A DNA stretch of 64,000 nt from Methylomagnum ishizawai (lineage in GTDB: Bacteria > Pseudomonadota > Gammaproteobacteria > Methylococcales > Methylococcaceae): NCBI RefSeq assembly GCF_900155475.1, contig NZ_FXAM01000001.1, positions 2,033,501 through 2,097,500 of the forward strand, read 5' to 3'. How positions within the stretch are numbered: the first letter of the stretch is position 1; the number at the start of each line of letters is the position of its first letter. The position numbers and the translations under genes were made by a program. The notes under the pieces are model-generated. The model worked only from the letters and a program-made list of their open reading frames with translations. It made no database searches and had not been told where the DNA came from. Positions 34,564 through 43,325 of the stretch are shown here, piece after piece.

Positions 34564-36159
34564 ATGGGTGTTTTTATTATTGGTATGCACCGTTCAGGGA
34601 CATCCATGGTGGCACGTATACTGAATTCACTAGGTTATTATTTAGGAGAAGCAAAGGATATGCTACCCCCAAAGCCTTCAAATCCAGAAGGCTTCTGTGA
34701 ACGTCTTGATGTGGTGCGTATTAATAACCAATTGCTTAGCTTGGCGCATGCAAGTTGGGATTGGCCCAGGCCGCTTAACGAGAAGTTTTGGAATAGGATT
34801 GATACGATTCCTTCATATGAAAAGTTAGTTGGCTCAACTCGTGAGTTATTAGGTGTGCTAGATAGTCATACGCCTTGGGCTATTAAAGATCCTAGACTAT
34901 GTTTAACTTTACCGTTTTGGCGTGAATTGGTCCCATCGGGGAAATATTTAATATGTGTTAGAAATCCATTTGAAGTTGCTCAATCTCTTAGTCATCGACA
35001 TCAACTTACGGAAAATTTTGGCATACAACTTTGGCAAGTATACTATGAAAATTTGCTTAAAGCGCTTGGTGAAAATAATAAAAACGTATTTATTATAGAT
35101 TACAAAGAAGTTCTTGAGAATAAAGAGTGTCAAATTCGTAAATTGGCGTCATGGCTTGATATTTCAGCAAGTGAAAATGATATATCTAGAGCTATTGATG
35201 TGGTTAATTTTGGTTTTTACAATAAAAAAGTAAGTGATTATAAAAAAAGATTAGAACAGCCAAGATATTCTAAAATAAAAAGCATTTATGAGTTTTTTTT
35301 GAAGGACGTGGTTGAAAAGGTTAATGATGGTGGAATTATCGATGCTTTGAAAAATCAAAGAGATGACCTTGATAAAGTAGTTCAAAATAAAATTCAATCA
35401 GACTTAGGGGGCAGGAGGAAGGTTATTGTACATTATCATATATATAAAAATGCAGGGTCGTCCGTCGATAAAATACTAGATAAAAATTTTGGACGTACAG
35501 CTTGGGTTAAATGGGAAGGAAATGGCAATAATGCCTCTCCCGAAGCGCTATCTGCATTAATTACATCGCGAACGGAAGTTATAGCAATATCTTCTCATTT
35601 GGCTGATATTAGTTCTCCAGCAATTGACGGCACAGATATATACCCAGTTTTATTTTTAAGGCATCCTTTAGATCGTATTTCCTCGGTATATAATTTTGAG
35701 CGGAGACAAGAAAAGGATGGTCCTGGACCTAATCAAGCTAAACAGCTTGATTTACGGTCCTATGTAGAGTGGCGCTTAGATCATGATCGCTTATTTAAAA
35801 ATTATCAAACAATGCGTTTAGCGGCATGGTTTAACAATCCCGAAAAGCGGTTATTGCCTGAGTTGACGAGAGCACTTAAAGCGCTTGCGGAACTTCCTTT
35901 TTTTGGGTTAGTTGAGCGGTTTGATGAGTCTATATTACGATTAGAATCTTGGCTTAAGTCTGAATTCCCTGGTTTTAAATGTGAATCAGTACGTGATAAT
36001 GCTACAAGTAGTTCAGACATTACTTTAGAGCAGAAATTAATTATATTGCGTGAACAGTTAGGAGATAGTCTTTATTCTCGAATAGAACAGGAAAATGGTA
36101 ACGACTTAATTTTATATGATGCTGCGATGGCAATTTGGAATGACCGTAGGTTAAGTTGA
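34564..36159 (+). CDS. Double-domain sulfotransferase-like fusion protein
   Basis: 531 residues with two sulfotransferase domains of different subfamilies. Domain 1 (about 1-250) has GMHRSGTSMVARIL at 7-20 and CVRNPFEVAQSLSHRH for the 3'-phosphate of PAPS. Domain 2 (about 285-531) has HYHIYKNAGSSVDKIL near 290-305 and FLRHPLDRISSVYNFE at 364-379. Domain 2 is collinear with the whole preceding protein, so it arose by duplication and fusion. A polypeptide with two sulfotransferase sites could sulfate two positions on one glycan. It begins on the base after the previous stop codon, so the pair is tightly coupled. Confidence 0.82.
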   Translation: MGVFIIGMHRSGTSMVARILNSLGYYLGEAKDMLPPKPSNPEGFCERLDVVRINNQLLSLAHASWDWPRPLNEKFWNRIDTIPSYEKLVGSTRELLGVLDSHTPWAIKDPRLCLTLPFWRELVPSGKYLICVRNPFEVAQSLSHRHQLTENFGIQLWQVYYENLLKALGENNKNVFIIDYKEVLENKECQIRKLASWLDISASENDISRAIDVVNFGFYNKKVSDYKKRLEQPRYSKIKSIYEFFLKDVVEKVNDGGIIDALKNQRDDLDKVVQNKIQSDLGGRRKVIVHYHIYKNAGSSVDKILDKNFGRTAWVKWEGNGNNASPEALSALITSRTEVIAISSHLADISSPAIDGTDIYPVLFLRHPLDRISSVYNFERRQEKDGPGPNQAKQLDLRSYVEWRLDHDRLFKNYQTMRLAAWFNNPEKRLLPELTRALKALAELPFFGLVERFDESILRLESWLKSEFPGFKCESVRDNATSSSDITLEQKLIILREQLGDSLYSRIEQENGNDLILYDAAMAIWNDRRLS

Positions 36160-36205
36160 TAAATTTATCCTAATATGGATTTTCAAAATTAATGGGGAGA
36201 TAAAA

Positions 36206-37180
36206 ATGCGGGAAATTACAATGCATATTGGTCGTCATAAAAGCGGCACTTCATCATTACAGCATTTCCTTGTGAAGAATGAAAGCGTTTTAGCTGATTT
36301 AGGGTATTTATACCCTAAGTCTATGCGAACACCAAAAGTTGCTCACCATTCGCTTGCGGAATTTTTTAAAAATAGCTATCAAAGAAAATGTTCTGATAAA
36401 GAATGGATGGTTTTAGATAATGAATGTAAGCTATTTTTGAAAGAAATTGATGGGGCATCGAAAATTTTATTAAGTAGTGAGGCATTTCAGGCCGTAAAAC
36501 CAAGCGAGGTAAAAGATTTTTTTGGGCCTGCGGTAAATATTATTGTGTATATCCGCGAGCAGTTTGAATATCTGATATCTTCATATGCACAAGCTGTACA
36601 AAATCAAAAAATTACTTTAACGCTTGAAGAGTATGAAAAGCGTTTTTTTTACGATTATTCTAGGTTTTTGAAGTCATGGGAAGATGCTTTTCCTACGGGT
36701 AAAACGACTGTTCGAATATATGATCGTGCTGAACTTGCTGAAGCCGATATTAGGCTGGATTTTATTTTGGCGCTCGGACTAAAAAAGGATAATTTTATTT
36801 TTGATGTTGAGGAAAAAAATCCTAGTATTGGTGGTATTTTATTGGAATTTAAGCGGCGGCTTAATATGATGGATTTCGAGTCAATAGTTAGTGCTGGTAA
36901 GCTTTATGAAATTTTGGGTAAGGCGGCTGCAATTAATCCATCGCTTGTTTGTGGAACATACTGGAACTCAAAATTGATTGAAGAAATCGATAAAAAATGT
37001 CTGCAACCTAATAAAATAGTATGTGAAAAATTCTTCCCTGGAAGAAAAACCCTTTTTAATCGAAAGGCTCAGTTTTATGAAGAAAAAAGTGTTATGGCTA
37101 CATTTGATGATGTCGCTAGTACTATTGATGCAATAATCCCAAGCGTTGGAACAAAGCTTATGAGTTTGATTTCAAGGTAA
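36206..37180 (+). CDS. Sulfotransferase-like protein
   Basis: 324 residues. The start ITMHIGRHKSGTSSLQHFL contains the PAPS-binding loop (GRHKSGTSSLQ) in the form seen in Sulfotransfer_1/3-like bacterial proteins. Further on, IIVYIREQFEYLISSYAQAV is the region of the 3'-phosphate-binding arginine and serine. The remainder is helical and Lys-rich and not recognised. It sits 46 bases after the double-domain gene, in the same direction and composition, and has an upstream GGGGAGAT ribosome-binding site. Substrate is unknown. Confidence 0.78.
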   Translation: MREITMHIGRHKSGTSSLQHFLVKNESVLADLGYLYPKSMRTPKVAHHSLAEFFKNSYQRKCSDKEWMVLDNECKLFLKEIDGASKILLSSEAFQAVKPSEVKDFFGPAVNIIVYIREQFEYLISSYAQAVQNQKITLTLEEYEKRFFYDYSRFLKSWEDAFPTGKTTVRIYDRAELAEADIRLDFILALGLKKDNFIFDVEEKNPSIGGILLEFKRRLNMMDFESIVSAGKLYEILGKAAAINPSLVCGTYWNSKLIEEIDKKCLQPNKIVCEKFFPGRKTLFNRKAQFYEEKSVMATFDDVASTIDAIIPSVGTKLMSLISR

Positions 37181-37597
37181 TTTTTTACAATTATAGCGGT
37201 TTCTATATTAATAAATTAGGTATGAAAATTTGATTTTCATTAAATCAATGACTTATATTTGATATCTCGTGTTTTTCTAGACATAAGCTTTGGTTGATTA
37301 TTTGATGGGTTTATTCAAGTTATAGGCTTTTTTGTTGAAGTTGCTACGTATATTTTTTATTACATTATTATGTAATAACTTATAAATTTACGGTTGTTGT
37401 GTTTTTTTGATTTAGATACTAAAATAGTGTTTATTATTTACTCCCTTCAAAGCGAAAGAATACCTAATCGCTATTTTACGTAAGCCATTGAGTTTGAATG
37501 AAGCATATCGATTTTGAGGCTGGGCGCTCTTTGAGCGGTAATGGAGTGAAAAAATATTTAATATTATAATGCTATATAAGCACTTTTTGGAAAAGCC
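37181..37597. other. A+T-rich intergenic stretch
   Basis: About 417 bases between two sulfotransferase genes. It is very A+T-rich with runs of T and A, and holds no reading frame with a ribosome-binding site or recognisable product; one 23-codon frame beginning at 37498 is not credible. It may hold a promoter for the following gene, but no consensus pair stands out. Confidence 0.5.
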
Positions 37598-38437
37598 ATG
37601 CCTATTATTGAGTCTGATATTGTTGCTCAGTTAACTGAAAAAAGTCTTCCTAGCGCAGACGATTATTTCAACCTAGCTGGTGAAATCGCAAATGATGGTA
37701 ATTATGAATTGTCCGCTAGGGCTATTTTTGCTGCAAGATATTTATTTAAGCACACTTCTGTTTTTAATCAAAAAATAACAAGGCTAAGAAATGATTTTCC
37801 TGGACTTGGAGATTTTTTACGGTGCGACGACAGTGAGTTGTTAGGTCTTAATAAAACCAAGGTATTTGGGATAGGTTTGTCTAGGACTGCGACTAATAGC
37901 TTATCAGAGGCTTTGAAGATTTATGGGTATAAAACCGCTCATTGGTTAAATGATGATAATGAAATTATTGGATGGGGGGATTTTTTAGAGTATGATGCGT
38001 TGTGTGATACGTCGGTTTCTTTTATTTTTGAAACAATTTATTTTGCATATCCTGATGCAAAATTTATATATACCGTCAGGAACGAAAAGGATTGGCTTGA
38101 TTCTATTGTAAAGCATTTTCATTGGGTTGGTGGTTTTGATAAGTTATTGTTGTTGTGCGAGGAGAATAAACGAAAATCTGGTAGGGTAGGAACACCTTTA
38201 TGGAAAATAATTCATAGAAGTCTTTATGCCAATAGCAAGAATTGGTTGGGTGCATATAAGGCTTACGATAAGCGTGTAACCAAATTTTTTAACAATAAAA
38301 AAGATGTTTCTTTTCTGAAGATTGATTTGACAGATAAATCTTATACAAGTTTAGATAAGTGGAACATGCTGGGGAAATTTATTGGTGCAAAGCGTGTCCC
38401 CTTGCTTCCATTTCCGCATAAAAATAAAAAATCTTAA
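37598..38437 (+). CDS. Sulfotransferase-like protein (Sulfotransfer_4 type)
   Basis: 279 residues. About 85 N-terminal residues form an unrecognised helical extension. The sulfotransferase part starts KVFGIGLSRTATNSLSEALK, with the 5'-phosphosulfate loop GLSRTATNSL near 93-102, and has FIYTVRNEKDWLDSIVKHF for the 3'-phosphate. This GLSRTGT-type motif marks the family sometimes annotated as Sulfotransfer_4. It is the last of four consecutive sulfotransferase-like genes and the last strongly A+T-rich gene of the island. Confidence 0.8.
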   Translation: MPIIESDIVAQLTEKSLPSADDYFNLAGEIANDGNYELSARAIFAARYLFKHTSVFNQKITRLRNDFPGLGDFLRCDDSELLGLNKTKVFGIGLSRTATNSLSEALKIYGYKTAHWLNDDNEIIGWGDFLEYDALCDTSVSFIFETIYFAYPDAKFIYTVRNEKDWLDSIVKHFHWVGGFDKLLLLCEENKRKSGRVGTPLWKIIHRSLYANSKNWLGAYKAYDKRVTKFFNNKKDVSFLKIDLTDKSYTSLDKWNMLGKFIGAKRVPLLPFPHKNKKS

Positions 38438-38537
38438 TACCTAACCTAGAATTTTTATTCTATAGCAAGTGAGTGTGGATGGCTGAAGATTTTTGTTTAT
38501 TGGGTTTTCCGTAATCATAATGTGAAAGGTGAATGCA

Positions 38538-38837
38538 ATGCATATCAATGAAGTGGTCGAGTTGGTTAAGGGCGTGGATCCCGCTCTGCTCAAAGGTATT
38601 CCTGATAAAAAGGTAGCCAAGATCATACGGGAGGCTTTTGTTCAAGTAAGCAACCAGGTAGAAAACACAGAGGAAGGTGTTATTGCTGTGCCTGGTTTAG
38701 GGCGCTTTCAGATTAGAAAGCTTGAGCGCGAAGTGAATGGCCAGACTGTGTTTAATAAACGGGTCATATTCAAACTCCGCAAGGCCGTGACTTCAGATAC
38801 CGCCCAAGATCAGGAAGCCGAGCGCGAAGAGGCTTAA
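38538..38837 (+). CDS. HU/IHF-like small basic DNA-binding protein
   Basis: 99 residues. The middle (KKVAKIIREAFVQVSNQVEN, then EGVIAVPGLGRFQIRKLERE) resembles the helix pair and beta-arm start of HU/IHF proteins, where the canonical text is VELPGFGTFEVRER. The rest of the arm is shortened and the C-terminal tail is acidic (AQDQEAEREEA), so it is a divergent member. It might be a nucleoid protein or a local regulator. I chose the ATG at 38538 because AAAGG lies 9 bases upstream; a GTG at 38529 is too close to it. It lies at the boundary where G+C content rises again. Confidence 0.6.
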   Translation: MHINEVVELVKGVDPALLKGIPDKKVAKIIREAFVQVSNQVENTEEGVIAVPGLGRFQIRKLEREVNGQTVFNKRVIFKLRKAVTSDTAQDQEAEREEA

Positions 38838-39231
38838 AGCTATAAAATTTATGGGTATAGATTCTGTTTGTATTTGTGGGTTTTTGGAAATGTGGATGGC
38901 CGGGGCGAATAATCCTCCCGAAATAATAATGATCAGTTTATGAAGCCATTCGCTGACAGTTAAAAGCCATGTGATGGCGAAGAAACTGAAAAGCTCATTG
39001 GGTATCCTTGCTAAAAGATGCTTGTGATGCCCAGGTTTCTTAACTATATTCATGGCTTTGCTTCAAAAGCGCCTTTTTACGGTCATTGTAAATAAGACTG
39101 AGTTTGCTGAAGGGTGTTCTGACCAGCTTCGCGGTTTCAACTGCTTCCAATCTTTCAGCGGGTATGAAAGTTGGCAGTTAGGCCGTGAATGATGCGGCTT
39201 ATTGTTGCTTTGTCGATCAATTCGACCATTT
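38838..39231. other. Intergenic stretch after the HU-like gene
   Basis: About 394 bases. A minus-strand frame at 38793-39053 would encode an 86-residue hydrophobic peptide, but it overlaps the HU-like gene and lacks a clear ribosome-binding site, so I do not call it. The rest shows no coding signal. Promoters for the DUF1800 gene probably lie near the right end. Confidence 0.45.
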
Positions 39232-40617
39232 ATGGATAAACCTTTTCATGTAATTCGTCGATTAACCCTCGGCTTTACCCTGGCCGAGGTGGACTCTGTA
39301 CGCCGTCAGAGTTTCGAAGCATTTATCCATGGCCAATTGAATCCAGAAACCCTGCCTGAGCCTCTATCGCTACAGACTGGATTGTCGCCTTTGGCGACTT
39401 TGCGCCTGCAAACCACGGAACTATTCCGTGAATACGGCCCCCCGATCAAACGCAAAGCTACGTTATTCCAAGGTGAGGAATTACGGCGTCTACGCAGGCT
39501 TACCCGGTTACCCACGGTCGAAGCGGCTTCCGCGAGGTTGCTCCGGGCCGTGCAAAGCCCCCGCCAATTGCAAGAAATCCTGGTGGATTTCTGGTTTAAC
39601 CATTTCAATGTTTTCTTCGAAAAGGGGCCGGTCCGCGTATGGGCGGGCGCTTATGAAAGGGATACCATCCGGCCTTTTGTGTTCGGGAAATTCCGCGACA
39701 TGCTTTCCGCTACGGCGCGGCATCCCGCCATGTTGTTCTATTTGGATAATTGGCGGAATGTGGCTCCCAGGAATCCCACCGCAACCGGTAAATCCAGGGG
39801 AATCAACGAAAACTATGCCCGCGAGCTTTTGGAATTGCACACGTTGGGCGTGGATGGCGGTTATGGGCAACAGGATGTACGCGAACTAGCCCGGATTTTA
39901 ACGGGTTGGGGACTGAAGAATCTGGGTAAGGAGGACGGACCGTCGGTATTTTTCTTCGATCCGGAAAAGCATGATAGCGGCGGAAAGGTATTGCTCGGTC
40001 GGCCTGTGACCGGGAAGGACCAGCAGGAAATCGAGGAAACCCTGGCTTTCCTGGCCGGACATCCCTCCACGGCCCGGCATATCGCCTATAAACTCGCCCA
40101 GTTATTTGTAGCGGATAATCCGCCCGCTACTTTGGTGGATAAGCTGGCCCGGCGCTTCCAAGAAACCGATGGAGAAACCCGGGCGGTTTTGGCGACCTTA
40201 TTCGCCAGCGATGAATTCTGGGATGGACGTTATTATGGCGTCAAATTCAAAACCCCGTTCCGATATTTGGTTTCTTGCCTGAGGTTGCTGGATATTCCGG
40301 TGAGCGACCCTGAAACATTGGCGGGTCTGTTGCAACAATGGGGTATGCCCTTGTATGGCTGTCCGACGCCGGATGGTTACCACCTGACCCAGGAGGCTTG
40401 GCTGAATCCCGATGCTTTGATGCGCAGGATCGATTTCGCCGGCAACCTGACCCACAGTATGAGTCCGGGGGAAATCAAGGCGGCACCGGATGCGGATAAA
40501 TTGCGGTCGGCTTTGGGCGGCTTTTTCGGGCCGCAAACCTTGGCGGCGCTCGATGCGGCCCCGCCCCAGGACCGTCTCGCCTTGGTGTTGGCGAGTCCCG
40601 AGTTCTTGAGATATTGA
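39232..40617 (+). CDS. DUF1800 family protein
   Basis: 461 residues. The family marks are clear: VIRRLTLGFTLAEV at the start, LQEILVDFWFNHFNVFF, ARHPAMLFYLDNW, INENYARELLELHTLGVDGG, DVRELARILTGWGL and ARHIAYKLAQLFVADNPP. DUF1800 proteins are almost always encoded next to a DUF1501 protein, as here (the next gene starts 10 bases downstream). The function is unknown; links to secretion and carbohydrate metabolism have been suggested. The ATG at 39232 is preferred over a TTG ten codons upstream. Confidence 0.92.
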   Translation: MDKPFHVIRRLTLGFTLAEVDSVRRQSFEAFIHGQLNPETLPEPLSLQTGLSPLATLRLQTTELFREYGPPIKRKATLFQGEELRRLRRLTRLPTVEAASARLLRAVQSPRQLQEILVDFWFNHFNVFFEKGPVRVWAGAYERDTIRPFVFGKFRDMLSATARHPAMLFYLDNWRNVAPRNPTATGKSRGINENYARELLELHTLGVDGGYGQQDVRELARILTGWGLKNLGKEDGPSVFFFDPEKHDSGGKVLLGRPVTGKDQQEIEETLAFLAGHPSTARHIAYKLAQLFVADNPPATLVDKLARRFQETDGETRAVLATLFASDEFWDGRYYGVKFKTPFRYLVSCLRLLDIPVSDPETLAGLLQQWGMPLYGCPTPDGYHLTQEAWLNPDALMRRIDFAGNLTHSMSPGEIKAAPDADKLRSALGGFFGPQTLAALDAAPPQDRLALVLASPEFLRY

Positions 40618-40626
40618 GGGTTGGCG

Positions 40627-41853
40627 ATGCAACGGCGCGAATTCCTGGCGGGTTTGGTGGGTGGCGCGGCCGCGTGGGCCTTGCCGGTGGGTTGGGTCCG
40701 GGCCGCGGTGCCACCCGGCGCGGAACCCCGGCGGCTGGTGGTGATTTTCCTGCGCGGCGCTATCGATGGCTTGAACGTGGTCGTGCCCTATCGCGACGCG
40801 GCCTATTACCGGGGACGGCCCACCCTGTCGATTCCAGCCCCTGGACGCGAGGGTGGGGCCTTCGATCTGGATGGGCGCTTCGGCTTGCATCCGGCGCTGG
40901 AGGCCGTGTTGCCGTTCTGGAAAGACAAGACCCTGGCTTTCGTCCACGCCTCGGGTTCGCCCGATCCGACCCGTTCCCATTTCGATGCCCAGGATTACAT
41001 GGAAGGCGGCGAACCCGGCAATAAAAAGACCCAGGATGGCTGGATGAACCGGCTTATCGGCGCTTTGCCGGACCGGATTTCCCCGGTCAAGGCGGTGAAC
41101 GCGGATATCGCCCTGCCCAGGATACTGCGGGGCGGGCGGCCGGTGGCGACGGTGGCGCTGGGGTCGGCGACTCCCAAGGCGGCGAATGGGGATTCCGGCC
41201 AGGATGTATTCGAACGGCTGTACGCGGGCGATGCGGCACTGGCCCAGGCCTATCGCGAGGGCGCGGCGGCGCGGAGGCGGATACAGGAGGACTATGCCAA
41301 GGAAATGGCCGCCGCCGATGGTGGGGCGGTGCCGGCCCGGAGTTTCGCGGGCAGCGCCCTGGGATTGGGACGCTTGATCCACGCCGATCCCGAAATCCGC
41401 TTGGCCTTCCTGTCGGTGGGCGGCTGGGATACCCATGTCAACCAGGGTGGAACCACCGGGCCGATGGCGAAGAAACTGGGTGCCTTGGGCGAGGGGCTGG
41501 CCCGCTTGGTCGAGGGCTTGGGGAATAGCTATCCGCAGACCGTGGTGGTGTTGATGTCCGAGTTCGGGCGCACGGTGCGCGAGAACGGCAGCCAGGGCAC
41601 CGATCACGGCCATGGCAATGTGATGTGGTTGCTGGGCGGGCGGGTCGATGGCGGGAAGGTGTTGGGGCGCTGGCCGGGCCTGGACGAAGAGGATTTGTAC
41701 GAGGCGCGTGATCTGGCCGTGACCACCGATTTCCGCGCCGTGCTGGGCGGGGTGCTGCGCCAGCATCTCGGGCTGGCCCCGGCCCAGCTGGCCACGGTGT
41801 TCCCCGGCTTCGCGCCGCCCGCCGACGCCGGTTTGACCCTGTTGCGGACTTGA
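40627..41853 (+). CDS. DUF1501 family protein, Tat-exported
   Basis: 408 residues. The N-terminus MQRREFLAGLVGGAAAWALP is a twin-arginine signal peptide, so a folded protein is sent to the periplasm. The body has the DUF1501 pattern: VVIFLRGAIDGLNVVVPY, SRSHFDAQ-like PTRSHFDAQDYMEGG, VGGWDTHVNQGG, MSEFGRTVRENGSQGTDHGH and the end LAVTTDFRAVLGGVLRQHLG. It belongs to the alkaline-phosphatase-like superfamily. It follows the DUF1800 gene and probably forms a complex or pathway with it. The start follows GAGGG by 6 bases. Confidence 0.92.
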   Translation: MQRREFLAGLVGGAAAWALPVGWVRAAVPPGAEPRRLVVIFLRGAIDGLNVVVPYRDAAYYRGRPTLSIPAPGREGGAFDLDGRFGLHPALEAVLPFWKDKTLAFVHASGSPDPTRSHFDAQDYMEGGEPGNKKTQDGWMNRLIGALPDRISPVKAVNADIALPRILRGGRPVATVALGSATPKAANGDSGQDVFERLYAGDAALAQAYREGAAARRRIQEDYAKEMAAADGGAVPARSFAGSALGLGRLIHADPEIRLAFLSVGGWDTHVNQGGTTGPMAKKLGALGEGLARLVEGLGNSYPQTVVVLMSEFGRTVRENGSQGTDHGHGNVMWLLGGRVDGGKVLGRWPGLDEEDLYEARDLAVTTDFRAVLGGVLRQHLGLAPAQLATVFPGFAPPADAGLTLLRT

Positions 41854-41888
41854 CCGGCGCGGCCCCACCGGCCTGGGCCGTGCTTCCC

Positions 41889-43106
41889 TCAGAACTTCAG
41901 GTTCAGGCTGACCGTGAACACCGAATAGGTGAAGTTGTCCAGCGCCGTGCCTGGGCCCCGCTGCATCCCCATCCCCTGTTCCCGCTTGTAAAAATCGACC
42001 GCCGCCGCCACCCGTAGCCGATCGAGGAATTCCTTGTGCAATTGCGCCCCGCCGCCCACCGCGCCGAAATCGGCCATGCGGTAGTCGGTGGAGTAATGCC
42101 CATCGCTACGCGCCGTCTGGAAATAGGGTTGGTAGAACTCCGCCGCCGATTGCGAGTAATAGCGCACATGCGGCACCAGGACCCAGCCCTCGTAGACCGG
42201 TTGGTGCCAGGCGGCCTCGAAGGTGTGGGCGGAAATATCCCAGGTGTCGGCGTAGAAGCGGTAGTCGAAATGCAGGGCGGCGGCGTTGAGTTCCGGGAAG
42301 TCGCGGACATAGCGCAGCAGCAGGTTGAATTGGTCGCGGTTCGAGGGGCGCGAATCCAGGGTATAGCAGCTCAGGGTGTAGGCGTATTCCGGGTCGCAGA
42401 CGACGGCGGGGCCGGGATCGACCACCAGGGCGTATTTGTAGGGGTCGGCCAGATAGCCCTCGCCGTGGGTATAGGTCAGGTTGGCCTGGAGCAGCGAGTT
42501 CTTGTCGAGGACTTGGGTGATCCCCAGCAGGCTTTGGAAGGTGGATTTGTCGCCGCCCACGCCCGGCACCCGTTGGTGCTGGTTCTTGCCGACGTTGGTG
42601 ACGGCCCACACCTGGTCCGAGGCGAAGCCGAAGCCCGCCGCCAGGGTGGTGAGCTTGTCGTTGATGTCCCAGCGGCCATCGAGGTTGAAGAAATCCGAGG
42701 TGTAGTCGTTCTCGCTGGAACGGCCCACGTCCACGGACAGCGTGCCCTGGTCGAAGGCGTAGCTGGCCCCGAGGTCCACTTCGTCGCGCACGTCGTGGAT
42801 CGAGGCGCGGGAGCGGATTTGCGCCAACTGGCCGCGGCTGAGCGCGTTGGCGACCGGCGACGCCCCGGTGACCACGTCCTTGACGCCGTTGGCCTTGACG
42901 CTCCAACGGTCGCCGAGCGGCGAGGTCGCCACCGCTTGGTAGACATCCACCCGCATCCGGCCATCGCTTTCCTCGTAGCGGGAAAAGGCGGTGTCGATCT
43001 CCGGGTTCAAGCCCTCGGCCTGGGTTTTCGGCACCATCCCCGGCAGCGCCAGGGCGGCGGCGGTGAAGGCGGCGAGCCGCGACGAACCGGCCTTAGTTGC
43101 AGCCAC
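41889..43106 (-). CDS. DUF3570 family protein, probably an outer-membrane beta-barrel
   Basis: About 405 residues. After a hydrophobic leader (RLAAFTAAALALPGMVPKTQ), the sequence has alternating polar/aromatic strands (SVKANGVKDVVTGAS, DVGRSSENDYTSDFFNLDGR, YTHGEGYLADPYKYAL) and ends YSVFTVSLNLKF, with a C-terminal Phe typical of outer-membrane barrels. DUF3570 is regularly paired with DUF4266 and a thioredoxin-like protein, as here. I take the GTG at 43106, which overlaps the DUF4266 gene by 14 bases; an ATG further upstream at 43133 is also possible. Function unknown. Confidence 0.88.
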   Translation of the reverse strand: MAATKAGSSRLAAFTAAALALPGMVPKTQAEGLNPEIDTAFSRYEESDGRMRVDVYQAVATSPLGDRWSVKANGVKDVVTGASPVANALSRGQLAQIRSRASIHDVRDEVDLGASYAFDQGTLSVDVGRSSENDYTSDFFNLDGRWDINDKLTTLAAGFGFASDQVWAVTNVGKNQHQRVPGVGGDKSTFQSLLGITQVLDKNSLLQANLTYTHGEGYLADPYKYALVVDPGPAVVCDPEYAYTLSCYTLDSRPSNRDQFNLLLRYVRDFPELNAAALHFDYRFYADTWDISAHTFEAAWHQPVYEGWVLVPHVRYYSQSAAEFYQPYFQTARSDGHYSTDYRMADFGAVGGGAQLHKEFLDRLRVAAAVDFYKREQGMGMQRGPGTALDNFTYSVFTVSLNLKF

Positions 43107-43314
43107 AGCCACCTCCGCCGACGCCATAGCCACCGGAAGCGGCTTCCTTGGAGGCGGCGGTATGCCGTTTCAGGGCCGCGTCCAGGCCGTCCGGGTCCAG
43201 GGCCATTTGCGGTTTGGCGAGGGTGCCGCGCTCCCAGGGCGCGACCTTGGGCAGGGCGCAGCCCGAGCAGAGCAGGGCGGGGAGCAGGGCGAGGGCCGGT
43301 AGTGTGGCGTTCAT
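43093..43314 (-). CDS. DUF4266 lipoprotein-like small protein
   Basis: 73 residues. The signal region ends in LLCSGC, a lipobox, so it is probably a lipoprotein. The mature part has KVAPWERGTLAKPQMALDP and the striking end EAASGGYGVGGGGCGCN, both hallmarks of DUF4266. The cysteine-ending Gly-rich tail suggests redox or metal binding. It is the middle gene of the TlpA-DUF4266-DUF3570 operon, overlapping DUF3570 and separated from TlpA by 11 bases. Confidence 0.92.
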   Translation of the reverse strand: MNATLPALALLPALLCSGCALPKVAPWERGTLAKPQMALDPDGLDAALKRHTAASKEAASGGYGVGGGGCGCN

Positions 43315-43325
43315 CGGGATTCCGC

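Noticed and set aside
38793-39053. Minus-strand hydrophobic 86-residue frame
   Set aside because: It overlaps the HU-like gene and lacks a ribosome-binding site; the hydrophobicity could follow from base composition.
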